Positions 51,841 to 60,581 of a stretch of 64,000 nucleotides of DNA are shown here, piece by piece (the stretch's first letter is position 1; each line of letters opens with the position of its first letter). The DNA comes from Streptomyces sp. 1331.2 (GTDB lineage Bacteria > Actinomycetota > Actinomycetes > Streptomycetales > Streptomycetaceae). The notes beneath the pieces were generated by a model. It worked only from the letters and a program-made list of their open reading frames with translations, was not told where the DNA came from and ran no database searches. The translations under genes and the position numbers were made by a program. The stretch is taken from the NCBI RefSeq assembly GCF_900199205.1, contig NZ_OBMJ01000001.1:310001-374000 (forward strand). Reading direction: 5' to 3'.

Positions 51841-52734
51841 CTACCAACGGACCGCGCCGAAGTCCACCGGCCCGGGCCGCAGTTGGGCGCAGCGGGCGGC
51901 GAGGGCACGCAGCCGGCGGTCCGCCTCCTCGGCGGGCATCCGGTGCCGCTCCCCGTGGCCCGGCAGCAGCCATTCGAAGCGGAGCACGCCCAGGCTGCGC
52001 GCCAGCGAGGCGGCCTGCTCCTCGATCGAGTACCAGGTGACGGCCTCCTGCACCTCGACGTCCCCGGTGGTGCGGGACCAGTAAAGGCTGTCGCCGCTGA
52101 AGCAGTACCGCTCCTCGGCGACGTAGAGCACGCTGCCGAGGGTGTGGCCGGGGAAGGGGTGGGCGACCAGACCGGGGGCGATCTCCACGGGCTCGGTGCC
52201 GCGCAGCACCCGGTCGGCGTCGGGGGCGGCGTCCAGGTCGCCCTCGTGGATCCAGAGCCGGGCACCCAGCCGGTCGGCGTACTCCCGGCCGTGCCGGGCG
52301 TGGTCACGGTGCGTCAGCAGGACGTCGGTGACCGGGCCGAGCGCCGCGTAGCGGTCGGCGAGGGCCGTGCTGTAGCGGGGCGTGTCGATCATCACCCAGC
52401 CGGTGGGTCGGCGGCAGAGGTAGGAGTTGGCGCCCGCGGTCATCCGGGAGTTGTGCCCGAGCAGCAGCACCTCCTCGGTGAGGGCGAGCGGGAACGGGTC
52501 GGTGGCCGGGTCGAGCAGCCCGGTGCCGGGGCGGATGGAGCGGGTCGGGCAGGCGTGGGCGGCGGCCCGCAGCTGCCGGCGCTCGGCCTCGTCGCGCGGC
52601 TGGCGGATCAGCGCGGAGCGGCCGTCCTGCTCGCGGATCAGGCCCGGCGCGAGCTGCCGGGCGACGTCACAGTTGGTGCAGCGGTCGTCGATGGACCAGG
52701 TCTCGGGTCCGTCGGAACGCGTGGTCGTGGCCAT
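51841..52734 (-). CDS. Metallo-beta-lactamase-fold hydrolase with N-terminal Cys motif
   Basis: A 297-residue protein. The N-terminus carries DDRCTNCDVARQLAP and a later HACPT, resembling half of a ferredoxin-like cluster site or a metal site. The MBL domain follows: VMIDTPRYSTALADRY, LTHRDHARHG (metal ligands), HPFPGHTLGSVLYV, CFSGDSLYW and LLPGHGERHRMP. The Cys pattern plus MBL fold recurs in actinobacterial proteins of unknown substrate. The start at 52734 has GGAAGG upstream. It is divergent from the SGNH hydrolase gene. Confidence 0.87.
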   Translation of the reverse strand: MATTTRSDGPETWSIDDRCTNCDVARQLAPGLIREQDGRSALIRQPRDEAERRQLRAAAHACPTRSIRPGTGLLDPATDPFPLALTEEVLLLGHNSRMTAGANSYLCRRPTGWVMIDTPRYSTALADRYAALGPVTDVLLTHRDHARHGREYADRLGARLWIHEGDLDAAPDADRVLRGTEPVEIAPGLVAHPFPGHTLGSVLYVAEERYCFSGDSLYWSRTTGDVEVQEAVTWYSIEEQAASLARSLGVLRFEWLLPGHGERHRMPAEEADRRLRALAARCAQLRPGPVDFGAVRW

Positions 52735-52985
52735 GGATGCCTTCCCCCGGGAGGACTGCGGCCGGGGCGGCCGCTCCCTTCGAGCATCGGCCGGGCGGGC
52801 CCGAAAGCGGAAGGGGGGACGGATCTTGTGGTTTCCGGCGCAGGGCGCTCTGGGCTGCGCGGCGGGCCGACGACGGATCGAGGAGGGGTCCAAGCGGGGT
52901 CCAAGAGGGTACGTGGTCCATCTCACGTGCCGCCACGGTCACCTACGGTGGCGTAGGTCACTTGATGGGGTGAACTATCTCTTTC

Positions 52986-53767
52986 ATGCCGAACCTCCAG
53001 GAGACCCTTGACCTCAGTTCGTACGTCGCCCTCGGGGACAGCTTCACCGAAGGCCTGAACGACCCCGGGGTCGGCGGCAGGTACGCCGGGTGGGCCGACC
53101 GCCTCGCCGGGATGCTCGCCGACGGCCGACCGCCGGGCGCCTTCCGCTACGCCAACCTGGCGGTGCGCGGCCGTCTGCTCGACCAGATCGCGGCCGAGCA
53201 GGTGCCGGAGGTCCGCCGGCTCCAGCCCGACCTGGTCACCTTCTGCGCCGGCGGCAACGACATCCTGCGGCCGGGCGCCGACCCGGACGAGGTGGCCGAG
53301 CGCTTCGAGGCGGCCGTCGCCCGACTCGCCGAATCCGCCGGGACGGTGCTGATCTGCACCGGCTTCGACACCCGCGACGTGCCGCTGCTCAAGCACCTGC
53401 GCGGCAAGATCGCCACGTACAACGGCCACATGCGGGCCGTCGCCGACCGCAACGGCTGCAAGGTCGCCGACCTGTGGTCGCTGCGCTCGGTGCAGGACCG
53501 CCGCGCGTGGAGCGAGGACCGGCTGCACCTCTCCCCCGAGGGCCATCAGCGGGTCGCCCTGCTGGCCGCCCGCTCGTTGGGCCTGGCCACCGAGCAGGAC
53601 CCGGAGGCCCCCTGGCCGGACGCCCGCGTGCTCACCCCGCCGACCAGCGGCGCGAGAACATCCAGTGGGCCCGCGAGCACCTGCTGCCCTGGGTCGGACG
53701 GCGGCTGCGCGGCGAGTCCTCGGGCGACCACGTCGAGCCCAAGCGGCCGGAGCTGCTGCCGCTCTGA
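52986..53767 (+). CDS. SGNH/GDSL hydrolase, frameshifted near the C-terminus
   Basis: Blocks of the SGNH esterase fold are intact: ALGDSFTEGLNDPG (Ser nucleophile), block III FCAGGNDIL, and block V DRLHLSPEGHQR (Asp and His). Up to about residue 217 the match is normal (PWPDARVLTP). One base then appears lost near 53640, and the expected tail (ADQRRENIQWAREHLLPWVG ... ELLPL) continues in another frame to 53767. As written, the open frame runs on to 53882 with an unrelated Ser/Pro-rich tail. The catalytic core precedes the shift, so activity might survive. A sequencing error is equally likely. Confidence 0.8.
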
Positions 53768-53906
53768 CGGTTCGTCAGTTACTACGCTCACGCGACCCCG
53801 GCTCGCGCCGCTCTCCGCCTCCCACGCACCCCACGCCGCTCAGGAACCACCGCGCGGCCCCGTACGTCACTCCCCCCGATGAACCATCCGCGCAGGTCGC
53901 GGGCGG

Positions 53907-55415
53907 GTGAGGACCGGAAGGGACGGGCGGGGCGCGGTGGCGCGGAGAACCGAGGCAGTGGACGGGGCGGAGCCGAGAGCGGCGGAGGGCCGGGGCGGGA
54001 CGGCGGTCGTGGCGCAGCGCGGCGCGGAGGGCGCGCCCACGCAGGCGCGGCGCGGGTTCGCGGTGGCCGGGTTCGCCTCCGCGCAGGACGGGCGGGCCCG
54101 GGAGCGGGGGAAGGAGCTGCGGGCGCGGGTGCCCCGGGAGCGGCACGCGGAGTTCGCCCCGGCCGCCGGGCGGCCGACGGCCGTGGAGGCGATCGAGGCG
54201 TCGAACGCAGGCCGGATCGCCGAGCTGGTGCCGATCCGGGTGGGCCGGATGGCCGCGAGCCCGTTCGCGTTCCTGCGCGGTTCGGCCGGGCTGATGGCCG
54301 CCGACCTGGCGTCCACCCCCGTGACCGGGGTCGAGGCGCAGCTGTGCGGCGACGCGCACGCGGCCAACTTCGGCCTGTACGGCGATGCGCGCGGCCAACT
54401 GGTCATGGACATCAACGACTTCGACGAGACCGTGCCGGGCCCCTGGGAGTGGGACCTCAAGCGGCTCGCCGCCAGCCTGGTGCTGGCCGGCCGGGAGACC
54501 GGGGCGAGTGAGAGCACCGCGCGGGAGGCCGCCGCGCACGTGTCGGCCGCCTACCGCCGGACCCTGCGCACGCTGGCCAAGCTGCCCGCGCTGGACGCCT
54601 GGAACGCCGTCGCGGACGAGCAGTTGGTCTCCTTCGCCGACGCGCACGACCTCGCGGACGTGTTGCGCAAGGTCGGCGCCAAGGCGCTCGGCAACACCAG
54701 CGCGAAGTTCGCCGCCCGCAGCACCACCCGTACGGCGGACGGCGGTTGGCGTTTCACCGCGGCTCCCCCGGTGCTGACCGAGGTGACCGACGCGACCGCC
54801 CGGGCCGTCGCCCACGCGCTGGGCCCGTACGTGGAGACGGTGCCCGCCGAGGTGCGCACGCTGCTGTCCCGGTACCGGGTGCAGGACGTGGCGTTCCGGG
54901 TGGTGGGCACCGGCAGTGTGGGCACCCGCTCGTACGTGGTGCTGCTCACCGACCACCGGGACCAGCCGCTGGTGCTGCAGGTGAAGGAGGCCCGTCCGTC
55001 CGCGCTGCTGCCCCACCTCCCGCGGGGCGGGCAGGACGGGCACGAGGGCCGCCGGGTGGTCCTCGGCCAGAAGCACATGCAGGTGGTCAGCGACACCCTG
55101 CTCGGCTGGACGACGGTCGACGGACTCCCCTACCAGGTACGGCAGTTCCGCAACCGCAAGGGCAGCGTGGACCCGGCGGCGCTGCTGCCGGCGCAGTTGG
55201 ACGACTACGCCCGGATCACCGGCGCGCTGCTGGCCCGGGCGCACGCGCACACCGCCGACCCGGGCCTGCTGGCCGGGTACTGCGGCAAGAGCGAGGCGCT
55301 GGACGAGGCGGTGGCGGCCTTCGCCGTCTCCTACGCGGACCGCACCGAGGCCGACCACGCCGATCTGCTGGCGGCCGTGCGCAGCGGGCGGCTGCCCGCC
55401 GAGCAGGGCGTCTGA
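53907..55415 (+). CDS. DUF2252 protein (kinase-like fold)
   Basis: A protein of up to 502 residues of the DUF2252 family: VPRERHAEF, IRVGRMAASPFAFLRGSAGLM, LCGDAHAANFGLYG, LVMDINDFDETVPGPWEWDLKRLAAS and DYARITGALLARAHAHTADPG. The HxN and DxD placement recalls aminoglycoside-phosphotransferase-like kinases; substrate unknown. The first 60 residues are Arg/Ala/Glu-rich and unlike the family, so the true start may lie downstream of the GTG at 53907. Convergent with the alpha/beta hydrolase, three bases apart. Confidence 0.86.
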   Translation: MRTGRDGRGAVARRTEAVDGAEPRAAEGRGGTAVVAQRGAEGAPTQARRGFAVAGFASAQDGRARERGKELRARVPRERHAEFAPAAGRPTAVEAIEASNAGRIAELVPIRVGRMAASPFAFLRGSAGLMAADLASTPVTGVEAQLCGDAHAANFGLYGDARGQLVMDINDFDETVPGPWEWDLKRLAASLVLAGRETGASESTAREAAAHVSAAYRRTLRTLAKLPALDAWNAVADEQLVSFADAHDLADVLRKVGAKALGNTSAKFAARSTTRTADGGWRFTAAPPVLTEVTDATARAVAHALGPYVETVPAEVRTLLSRYRVQDVAFRVVGTGSVGTRSYVVLLTDHRDQPLVLQVKEARPSALLPHLPRGGQDGHEGRRVVLGQKHMQVVSDTLLGWTTVDGLPYQVRQFRNRKGSVDPAALLPAQLDDYARITGALLARAHAHTADPGLLAGYCGKSEALDEAVAAFAVSYADRTEADHADLLAAVRSGRLPAEQGV

Positions 55416-55418
55416 TCC

Positions 55419-56144
55419 TCAGCGGGACAGGATCAGAGGGCCAGGATCGGGCCAGGAACGGAGGGCCAGGAACGGCGCCACCACGGCGACGAATTCCGCG
55501 GGCCGGGCACTGTGCACCAGGTGCCCGGCCTCGACGGTGACCAGGCGGCAGTCCGGGATCCGCCGGGTGAGCTCGGCGATCCGCTCCTGGGGGACGGTAC
55601 TGGCCGCTCCACCGGCGACCGCCAGGGTCGGGGCGGTGATCCGCGCCAGCCCCTCCCGCCAGGCCGGGTCGGGGCTGTCCAGCTGGGCCTTGACGGCTCG
55701 GACCATCGCCCAGTCGAAGTGGACGTCCTGGTCCGGGTCCTCCGGCACCGCGCCGGCGGGGCGCGGGTACAGCGCCGGGATCTCCTCCAGGACCAGCCGG
55801 CCGATCCGCTGCGGCGCGGCCTGGGCGAGGAGCTGGGCGACGGCGCCGCCCATCGAGTGGCCGACCAGGTCGACGCGGTCCAGCCCGAGCGCGTCCAGGA
55901 AGGCCAACACGTCGTCCCGCATCGCCTCCAGGCTGTAGGTCCCGGCTCGGCCGCTGTCCCCGTGGCCGCGCAGGTCGAGGGCGTACACGTGGTGGCCGGG
56001 GGCGAGGTCGGGCAGCACGACGTCCCAGTCGGAGGCGCGCTCGCCGAGCGCGTGCAGCAGCACCAGTGGCGGGCCGTCGGCGCGGCCGCTCTCGCGGTAG
56101 GCGAGCGTCACCTCGGGCAGGTCCACGGTTCGTACGGTGATCAT
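55419..56144 (-). CDS. Alpha/beta-fold hydrolase
   Basis: A hydrolase of about 241 residues: LVLLHALGERASDWDVVLPDL (oxyanion region), LDLRGHGDSGRAG, nucleophile elbow LVGHSMGGAVAQ, the acid near LAVAGGAASTVPQERI, and the His in VEAGHLVHS. It is a general esterase/lactonase-type fold; substrate unknown. ATG 56144 or ATG 56153 may be the start. It lies 28 bp downstream of the MFS gene on the same strand, so it is probably the third gene of the XRE-MFS operon. Confidence 0.88.
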   Translation of the reverse strand: MITVRTVDLPEVTLAYRESGRADGPPLVLLHALGERASDWDVVLPDLAPGHHVYALDLRGHGDSGRAGTYSLEAMRDDVLAFLDALGLDRVDLVGHSMGGAVAQLLAQAAPQRIGRLVLEEIPALYPRPAGAVPEDPDQDVHFDWAMVRAVKAQLDSPDPAWREGLARITAPTLAVAGGAASTVPQERIAELTRRIPDCRLVTVEAGHLVHSARPAEFVAVVAPFLALRSWPDPGPLILSR

Positions 56145-56172
56145 GGCGATCACCGTACGGCCTCGGGCGCTG

Positions 56173-57645
56173 TCATCGGACGGGCGTTCGCCCTCGGCTC
56201 AGCGCGACCGGGTCGGCCTCGTGCTGCTCCCGGGCCGCGGCGCGGCCGGCCAACACCGAGGCCAGCACGGCGAGCCCGGCCACCGCCGCGCAGACCACGC
56301 TCGCGGCGAGGAAGGCGGAGCGGTGGCCGCCGCCCGCGGCGGTCTCCCGCAGGTAGACGCCGGACAGTGCCGAGATCGCGACGGCGGCCGCGATCCGCTG
56401 GGCCATCTGCAGGATCGCCCCGCTCACCCCGGCCGCCTCGGCGGGCGCGTGGCGCAGCACGTAGGCCTGGTTGGTGGAGCCCATCAGGCCGATCGAGGCG
56501 CCGCCGAGGAGTTGGAGCAGCGCCAGCAGCCAGGGCAGCACGGCGGCGGGCGTGCCGTGCGCGAGGAGTCCGCCGGTGAGGATGGTCAGGGCGGAACCCA
56601 CCATGCCGACGGTGACGGTGCGCCGGCCGAAGCGCTGCACCACCCGCCAGGCCAGTGCGGAGGCGACGCCCATGGCGACGGCCGAGGGCAGGGAGACGAG
56701 CGCGGCGCCCATCGGGGAGAGCCCGAGGCCGTCCTGGAGGAACATGGTCAGGACCAGCGAGGCGGCGAGCGAGGAGCCGAACTGGGCCATCGCCGTCGCC
56801 GTGCCGAGCGCGTACGGGGCGGAGCGGGTGAGTGCGGGGTGGATCAGCGGCCGGCCGCCGCTGCGGGCGTAGCGGCGCTGCCACCAGGCGAGTGCGCCGA
56901 GCAGCAGGAGGGCAGCGGCCGCGAAGGCGAGCCAGCCGGTCCAGCCGGGCGGCCGGACGAAGGGCAGCATCAGCACGAGGGTGAGCGCGCCGACCAGCAG
57001 CAGGCCGACCAGGTCGAGGTTGGTCTGCCGGGCGCTGGGGCGGGGCCTGGGCAGGTGGCGGGCGGCCAGGACGACGGTGGCCAGGCCGAAGGGGACGTTG
57101 AGCAGGAAGGTGATCCGCCAGCCGTGCTCGGGGCCGGCCGCCGCGAGCACCGCGCCGCCGACGGGCGGGCCGAGAGCGAAGGCGAGGCCGCCGGTGACGG
57201 CGTACATCCCCAGGGCGCGGGCCCGGAGTTGGCCGTCGAAGACGTCCTGGAGGGTGCCGATCATCTGGGAGTTGACCAGGCCCGCGCCCGCTCCCTGGAC
57301 CAGCCGGGCGGCGATCAGCACCCAGGGCTCGGTGGCGGTCGCGGAGACCAGGCTGACCAGGGTGAACAGGGCGAGCCCGGCGACGAAGAACCACTTGCGA
57401 CCCTTGACGTCGCCGAGCCGGCCGCCGGGGATCAGGGCGAGGCCGAAGGCGAGCGAGTAGCCGGCCACGATCCACTGGAGGTCGGCGGGGGCGGCGTGCA
57501 GGGTCTCGCGCAGGGCCGGGATGGAGGTGTTGAGCACGGACTGGTCGAGCAGGGTGGTGAACCCGCCCGCGACGCAGACCAGCAGGACGCGGCGCCCGGC
57601 GGCGTCGAAGCGTTCCTTCGCTATCGGGCCGGTGGTGGCGCTCAT
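56173..57645 (-). CDS. MFS drug:H+ antiporter, DHA2-like (14 TM)
   Basis: A 490-residue transporter with about fourteen membrane helices. Motifs: LDQSVLNTSIPALRETL in helix 1, GGRLGDVKGRKWFF (motif A), ARLVQGAGAGLVNSQMIGTL (motif B) and GLAFALGPPVGGAVL (motif C). It should export toxic compounds or antibiotics using the proton gradient. Its start overlaps the stop of the XRE-cupin regulator gene by four bases (ATGA), so the regulator probably controls it. Confidence 0.92.
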   Translation of the reverse strand: MSATTGPIAKERFDAAGRRVLLVCVAGGFTTLLDQSVLNTSIPALRETLHAAPADLQWIVAGYSLAFGLALIPGGRLGDVKGRKWFFVAGLALFTLVSLVSATATEPWVLIAARLVQGAGAGLVNSQMIGTLQDVFDGQLRARALGMYAVTGGLAFALGPPVGGAVLAAAGPEHGWRITFLLNVPFGLATVVLAARHLPRPRPSARQTNLDLVGLLLVGALTLVLMLPFVRPPGWTGWLAFAAAALLLLGALAWWQRRYARSGGRPLIHPALTRSAPYALGTATAMAQFGSSLAASLVLTMFLQDGLGLSPMGAALVSLPSAVAMGVASALAWRVVQRFGRRTVTVGMVGSALTILTGGLLAHGTPAAVLPWLLALLQLLGGASIGLMGSTNQAYVLRHAPAEAAGVSGAILQMAQRIAAAVAISALSGVYLRETAAGGGHRSAFLAASVVCAAVAGLAVLASVLAGRAAAREQHEADPVALSRGRTPVR

Positions 57646-58205
57646 TGGTCGACCACCACCAGCGCGTAGCGGGCCTCGCCCGGGCCGAGGCTGCGGAAGC
57701 GGGTGCTCCCGGAGACGTAGCGCAGACAGTCGCCGGGGGCGAGCAGCTGCGCCTCGCCGTCCACGGTCAGCTCCAACCGGCCCTCGAACAGCCAGAGGTG
57801 GTGCTCCCGGCCGGGCAGGCAGGCGCGGTCATAGTCGATGTCGGCGCCGGCCGGCAGCCGGCCCTCGATGATCTCCGCCCGCAGCGAGCCGTGCGGTGGC
57901 GAGACGGACCGGCGCACGAAGCCCGTCGTTCCGTCCCGCCACACCTGCTGCTCCGCGGCCCGCACCAGCCGTGCCGGGCCCGCCTCCACCTCGGCGAGCA
58001 GCCGCGACATCGTGCGCCCGTACACGGCGCACAGCCGCCCGAGCAGCGCGGCCGTCGGGCTGACCTCCGCCCGCTCCACCCGCGACAGCGTCGAGCGGCT
58101 GACGTCCGCCAGCCGGGCCAACTCCTCCAAGGTCCACCCGCGTTCGAGTCTCAGCTCGGCGAGTCGCTGTGCCAGCCGCTCGTCGGCGGCCGCTTCGGTT
58201 CCCAT
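57642..58205 (-). CDS. XRE-family regulator with C-terminal cupin
   Basis: A 187-residue regulator. Residues about 8-65 are a Cro/CI helix-turn-helix (RLAELRLERGWTLEELARLADVSRSTLSRVER). Residues 95-187 are a cupin sensor (LPGREHHLWLFEGRLELTVDGEAQLLAPGDCLRYVSG). Upstream, CATATTCGCGA and CCGGATATG (58203-58230) form an imperfect inverted repeat that could be its operator. It is translationally coupled to the MFS exporter gene, its likely target. Confidence 0.92.
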   Translation of the reverse strand: MGTEAAADERLAQRLAELRLERGWTLEELARLADVSRSTLSRVERAEVSPTAALLGRLCAVYGRTMSRLLAEVEAGPARLVRAAEQQVWRDGTTGFVRRSVSPPHGSLRAEIIEGRLPAGADIDYDRACLPGREHHLWLFEGRLELTVDGEAQLLAPGDCLRYVSGSTRFRSLGPGEARYALVVVDQ

Positions 58206-58391
58206 ATTCGCGATGCTATCCCGGATATGAGATCCACTCACCGGGTTTCCGCGGGCACCGGTCCGGACCGCTCCGGGCGGTGGGAGCGTGGCTTCACTGC
58301 CCGTCACGGACTCGGCCCAGGGCGCCGCCGCTCATATGATGTGCGGCGAATCGTGGCCGGTCAGCGGCCCGAACGGCGAGGGGGGACGATC

Positions 58392-59660
58392 GTGTTCGGC
58401 ATCATCAGACCGTGCAGGCACCGGCTGTCGGAGCGGCTCCAGAGCTCGTGGATGGCGCACCTGTGCGGGCTCTGCCTCGCGCTGCGCGACGACCACGGGC
58501 AACTCGCCCGGACCGCCACCAACTACGACGGTCTGATCATCTCCGTCCTGGTCGAGGCCCAGGCCGCCCGGGAGGACTCCTCCTGGCGGCGCACCGCCGG
58601 GCCCTGCCCGCTGCGCGGCATGCGCACCGCGTCCGTCGCCAGGGGTGAGGGCGCCCGGCTCGCCGCCGCCGTCTCGCTCGCGCTCGCCTCGGTGAAGATC
58701 CGCGACCACGTCGAGGACCGCGACGGCGTCTTCGCCCGCCGCCCGGTCGCGGTCGGGGCCCGGGCGGTCACCCGGCGCTGGGACCGGCAGAGCGCCGGCA
58801 GCGCCTCGACGGTCGGCTTCGACACCGGCGTGCTGCTCGAAGCAGCGTCCCGGCAGGGCGAGTTGGAGCGCTCGCTGCGGCCCGGCGGATCCGTCCTGCT
58901 GGTCACCGAGCCCACCGAGACCGCCACCTCGGCCGCCTTCGCGCACACCGCCGTGATCGCCGGCCGCCCGGGCAACGCCGCCCCGCTCGCCGAGGCCGGC
59001 CGGCTGTTCGGCCGGCTCGCCCACCTCCTCGACGCCGCCGAGGACCAGGCCGCCGACGCCGCCTCGGGCGCCTGGAACCCGCTGACCGCCACCGGCACCG
59101 ACCGCGCCGAGGCCGAACGGCTCTGCCGCGACGCCGTCCACGGCATCCGGCTCGCGCTGCGCGAGGTGGAGCTGACCGACCGCGCGCTCGTCCGCGTGCT
59201 GCTCGCGCACGAGACCGAGCGCGCCGTCGAGCGGGTCTTCGGGGCCCGGCACGCGGCGGCCTGCCGCACCAAGGGCGGTGCGGGGCACGGCGCGACCGCG
59301 GGCGTCTCGGCCGAGCACCCGCACCAGGCACCGCCGCACCAGGCGCCGCCCGGTGAGGACCCGGGCGCGCCCGCCCCGCCGTGGGTGCCACAGGGGCCCG
59401 GCTTCACCCCGCCAGGCTCGAAGCCGCCGCACCCCCGCAACCTGCTCGCCGGGTGCGCGGTGTGGGCGCTGATGGCCTGCACCTGCCAGCTGCTCTGCTG
59501 CGAGCACAACGACCCGTTCAGCCGCGAGCGCCGCAAGGGCTTCTGCGACCGGCACGACTGCTGCGACTGTGACTGCTGCAGCGGTTGCGACGGCTGCGGC
59601 GACTGCTGTGACTGCTGTGACGGCTGCGATTGCTGTGACTGCGGGTGCGATTGCAGCTGA
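58392..59660 (+). CDS. DUF5685 protein with extreme Cys-rich tail
   Basis: A 422-residue protein. The main domain (1-290) is helical and has the DUF5685 start FGIIRPCRHRLSERL with HLCGLCLALRDDHGQLAR, a likely metal site. After a Pro/His linker comes a hydrophobic Cys-containing stretch (LLAGCAVWALMACTCQLLCC) and a 38-residue tail holding 18 Cys in CDCC, CDGC and CCDC units. The tail could bind Zn, Cu or Fe, or cap a membrane protein. GTG 58392 has GGGGGGA six bases upstream. Function unknown. It is divergent from the XRE-MFS operon. Confidence 0.83.
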   Translation: MFGIIRPCRHRLSERLQSSWMAHLCGLCLALRDDHGQLARTATNYDGLIISVLVEAQAAREDSSWRRTAGPCPLRGMRTASVARGEGARLAAAVSLALASVKIRDHVEDRDGVFARRPVAVGARAVTRRWDRQSAGSASTVGFDTGVLLEAASRQGELERSLRPGGSVLLVTEPTETATSAAFAHTAVIAGRPGNAAPLAEAGRLFGRLAHLLDAAEDQAADAASGAWNPLTATGTDRAEAERLCRDAVHGIRLALREVELTDRALVRVLLAHETERAVERVFGARHAAACRTKGGAGHGATAGVSAEHPHQAPPHQAPPGEDPGAPAPPWVPQGPGFTPPGSKPPHPRNLLAGCAVWALMACTCQLLCCEHNDPFSRERRKGFCDRHDCCDCDCCSGCDGCGDCCDCCDGCDCCDCGCDCS

Positions 59661-59667
59661 CCAGGCA

Positions 59668-59850
59668 TCAGGCCATCGGCAGCTCCGGCGGCAGCGCCGG
59701 TCCCGCGACCTCCTGCCACTGATCGACCACCGCCGGCCCGGAGTGCCCCCGCAGCACCCCGGGTCGGTCCGCGTTCTCCCGCTCCTCGTGCTCGCCGCGC
59801 CGCCAGAGCGGCAGCACCGCCACCGGGCGCCACCCGGCGACCTCAGGCAT
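59668..59850 (-). CDS. Small hypothetical protein
   Basis: A 60-residue protein beginning MPEVAGWRPVAVLPLWRRG, with REHEE-like charge in the middle and a Pro/Ala end. No family is recognised. Its start overlaps the end of the next small gene by eight bases, the pattern of a translationally coupled pair. Coding character fits the genome, but the short length keeps confidence modest. Confidence 0.45.
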   Translation of the reverse strand: MPEVAGWRPVAVLPLWRRGEHEERENADRPGVLRGHSGPAVVDQWQEVAGPALPPELPMA

Positions 59851-59986
59851 CACGCCGTGCCGCCTCCCGGTCCGCCGCCAGCGACTGCTCCAACCCCGCC
59901 AGCAACTGCCGGAACCGCTCGGCGTCCTGCTCCGTCATCCACCCCTCGGGCACCGCCCCCGGCCGCTCGGCCGCTCTCTCGTCCAT
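59843..59986 (-). CDS. Small acidic helical protein (47 aa)
   Basis: A 47-residue frame: MDERAAERPGAVPEGWMTEQ, then EDAERFRQLL-type amphipathic helix to the end. No family is recognised. It is the upstream member of an overlapping two-gene unit. It could be the partner of the 60-residue protein. It ends just left of a truncated chitosanase gene, so this may be a recombination scar. Confidence 0.4.
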   Translation of the reverse strand: MDERAAERPGAVPEGWMTEQDAERFRQLLAGLEQSLAADREAARRDA

Positions 59987-60038
59987 GCGCCCGACGCTAG
60001 GCGGTGACGATCAATGGCCGATAAACGCGCGCCCTGAA

Positions 60039-60466
60039 GAACGCGGCTCGGGGACCCCGCCTTCCGGCAGGTCCAGGACGACCAGGTCGACCAGCGGTAC
60101 TTCACCCCCGCGATGGACCAGGCCGACCGGCTCGGCCTCACCACCGCCCTGGCCCGCGCCGAGCTCTACGACGCCTCCATCCAGCACGGCAACGACGGCG
60201 CGTACGACTCCCTGCCCGCGCTGATCGGCCGGACCGACGACAAGGTCGGCCCGCCGTCCGCCGTCGGGGAGCGCGCCTGGCTGAACGCCTTCTTCGACGT
60301 CCGGATCGACGACCTGACCAACCCGGCCGACTCCTCCACCGCGGACGAGTGGCGCAAGTCGGTGGACCGCGTCGAGTGCCTGCGCCGGATCGCCGCCACC
60401 GGCAACTACGAGCTCGACGGCCCGTTCACGATCACGGCCTTCGGCACCGGCTACACGATCGGCTGA
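60039..60466 (+). pseudogene. Truncated GH46 chitosanase, C-terminal part
   Basis: About 140 codons match the second half of a family 46 chitosanase: LGDPAFRQVQDDQVDQRYF, AMDQADRLGLTTALARAELY, DASIQHGNDGAYDSLPALI, VGERAWLNAFFDVRI and SVDRVECLRRI, ending YTIG. The upstream half, with the signal peptide and the catalytic Glu and Asp, is missing; a stop precedes LGDPAF in frame. An ATG at 60113 could make a 117-residue fragment without an active site. The break abuts the small gene pair at 59668-59986. Confidence 0.8.
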
Positions 60467-60477
60467 CACCCGGGCTC

Positions 60478-60506
60478 CGGGGCCCGGGATGGGGGACCGG
60501 GCCCCG
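60478..60506. terminator. Terminator hairpin between convergent units
   Basis: CGGGGCCCGG and CCGGGCCCCG form a perfect 10-bp stem around GATGGGGGA, between the chitosanase remnant and the end of the TetR gene. Confidence 0.65.
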
Positions 60507-60581
60507 ATCCGGCCGCCGCCACCGACGGGCGGCCGGACGTCGGCCGGCCGGCTGCCGCCTCCACGGCCCCCGGGTCCGTCT

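Noticed and set aside
59668..59986. Overlapping small genes as a toxin-antitoxin module
   Set aside because: The overlap is suggestive, but neither product resembles a known toxin or antitoxin.
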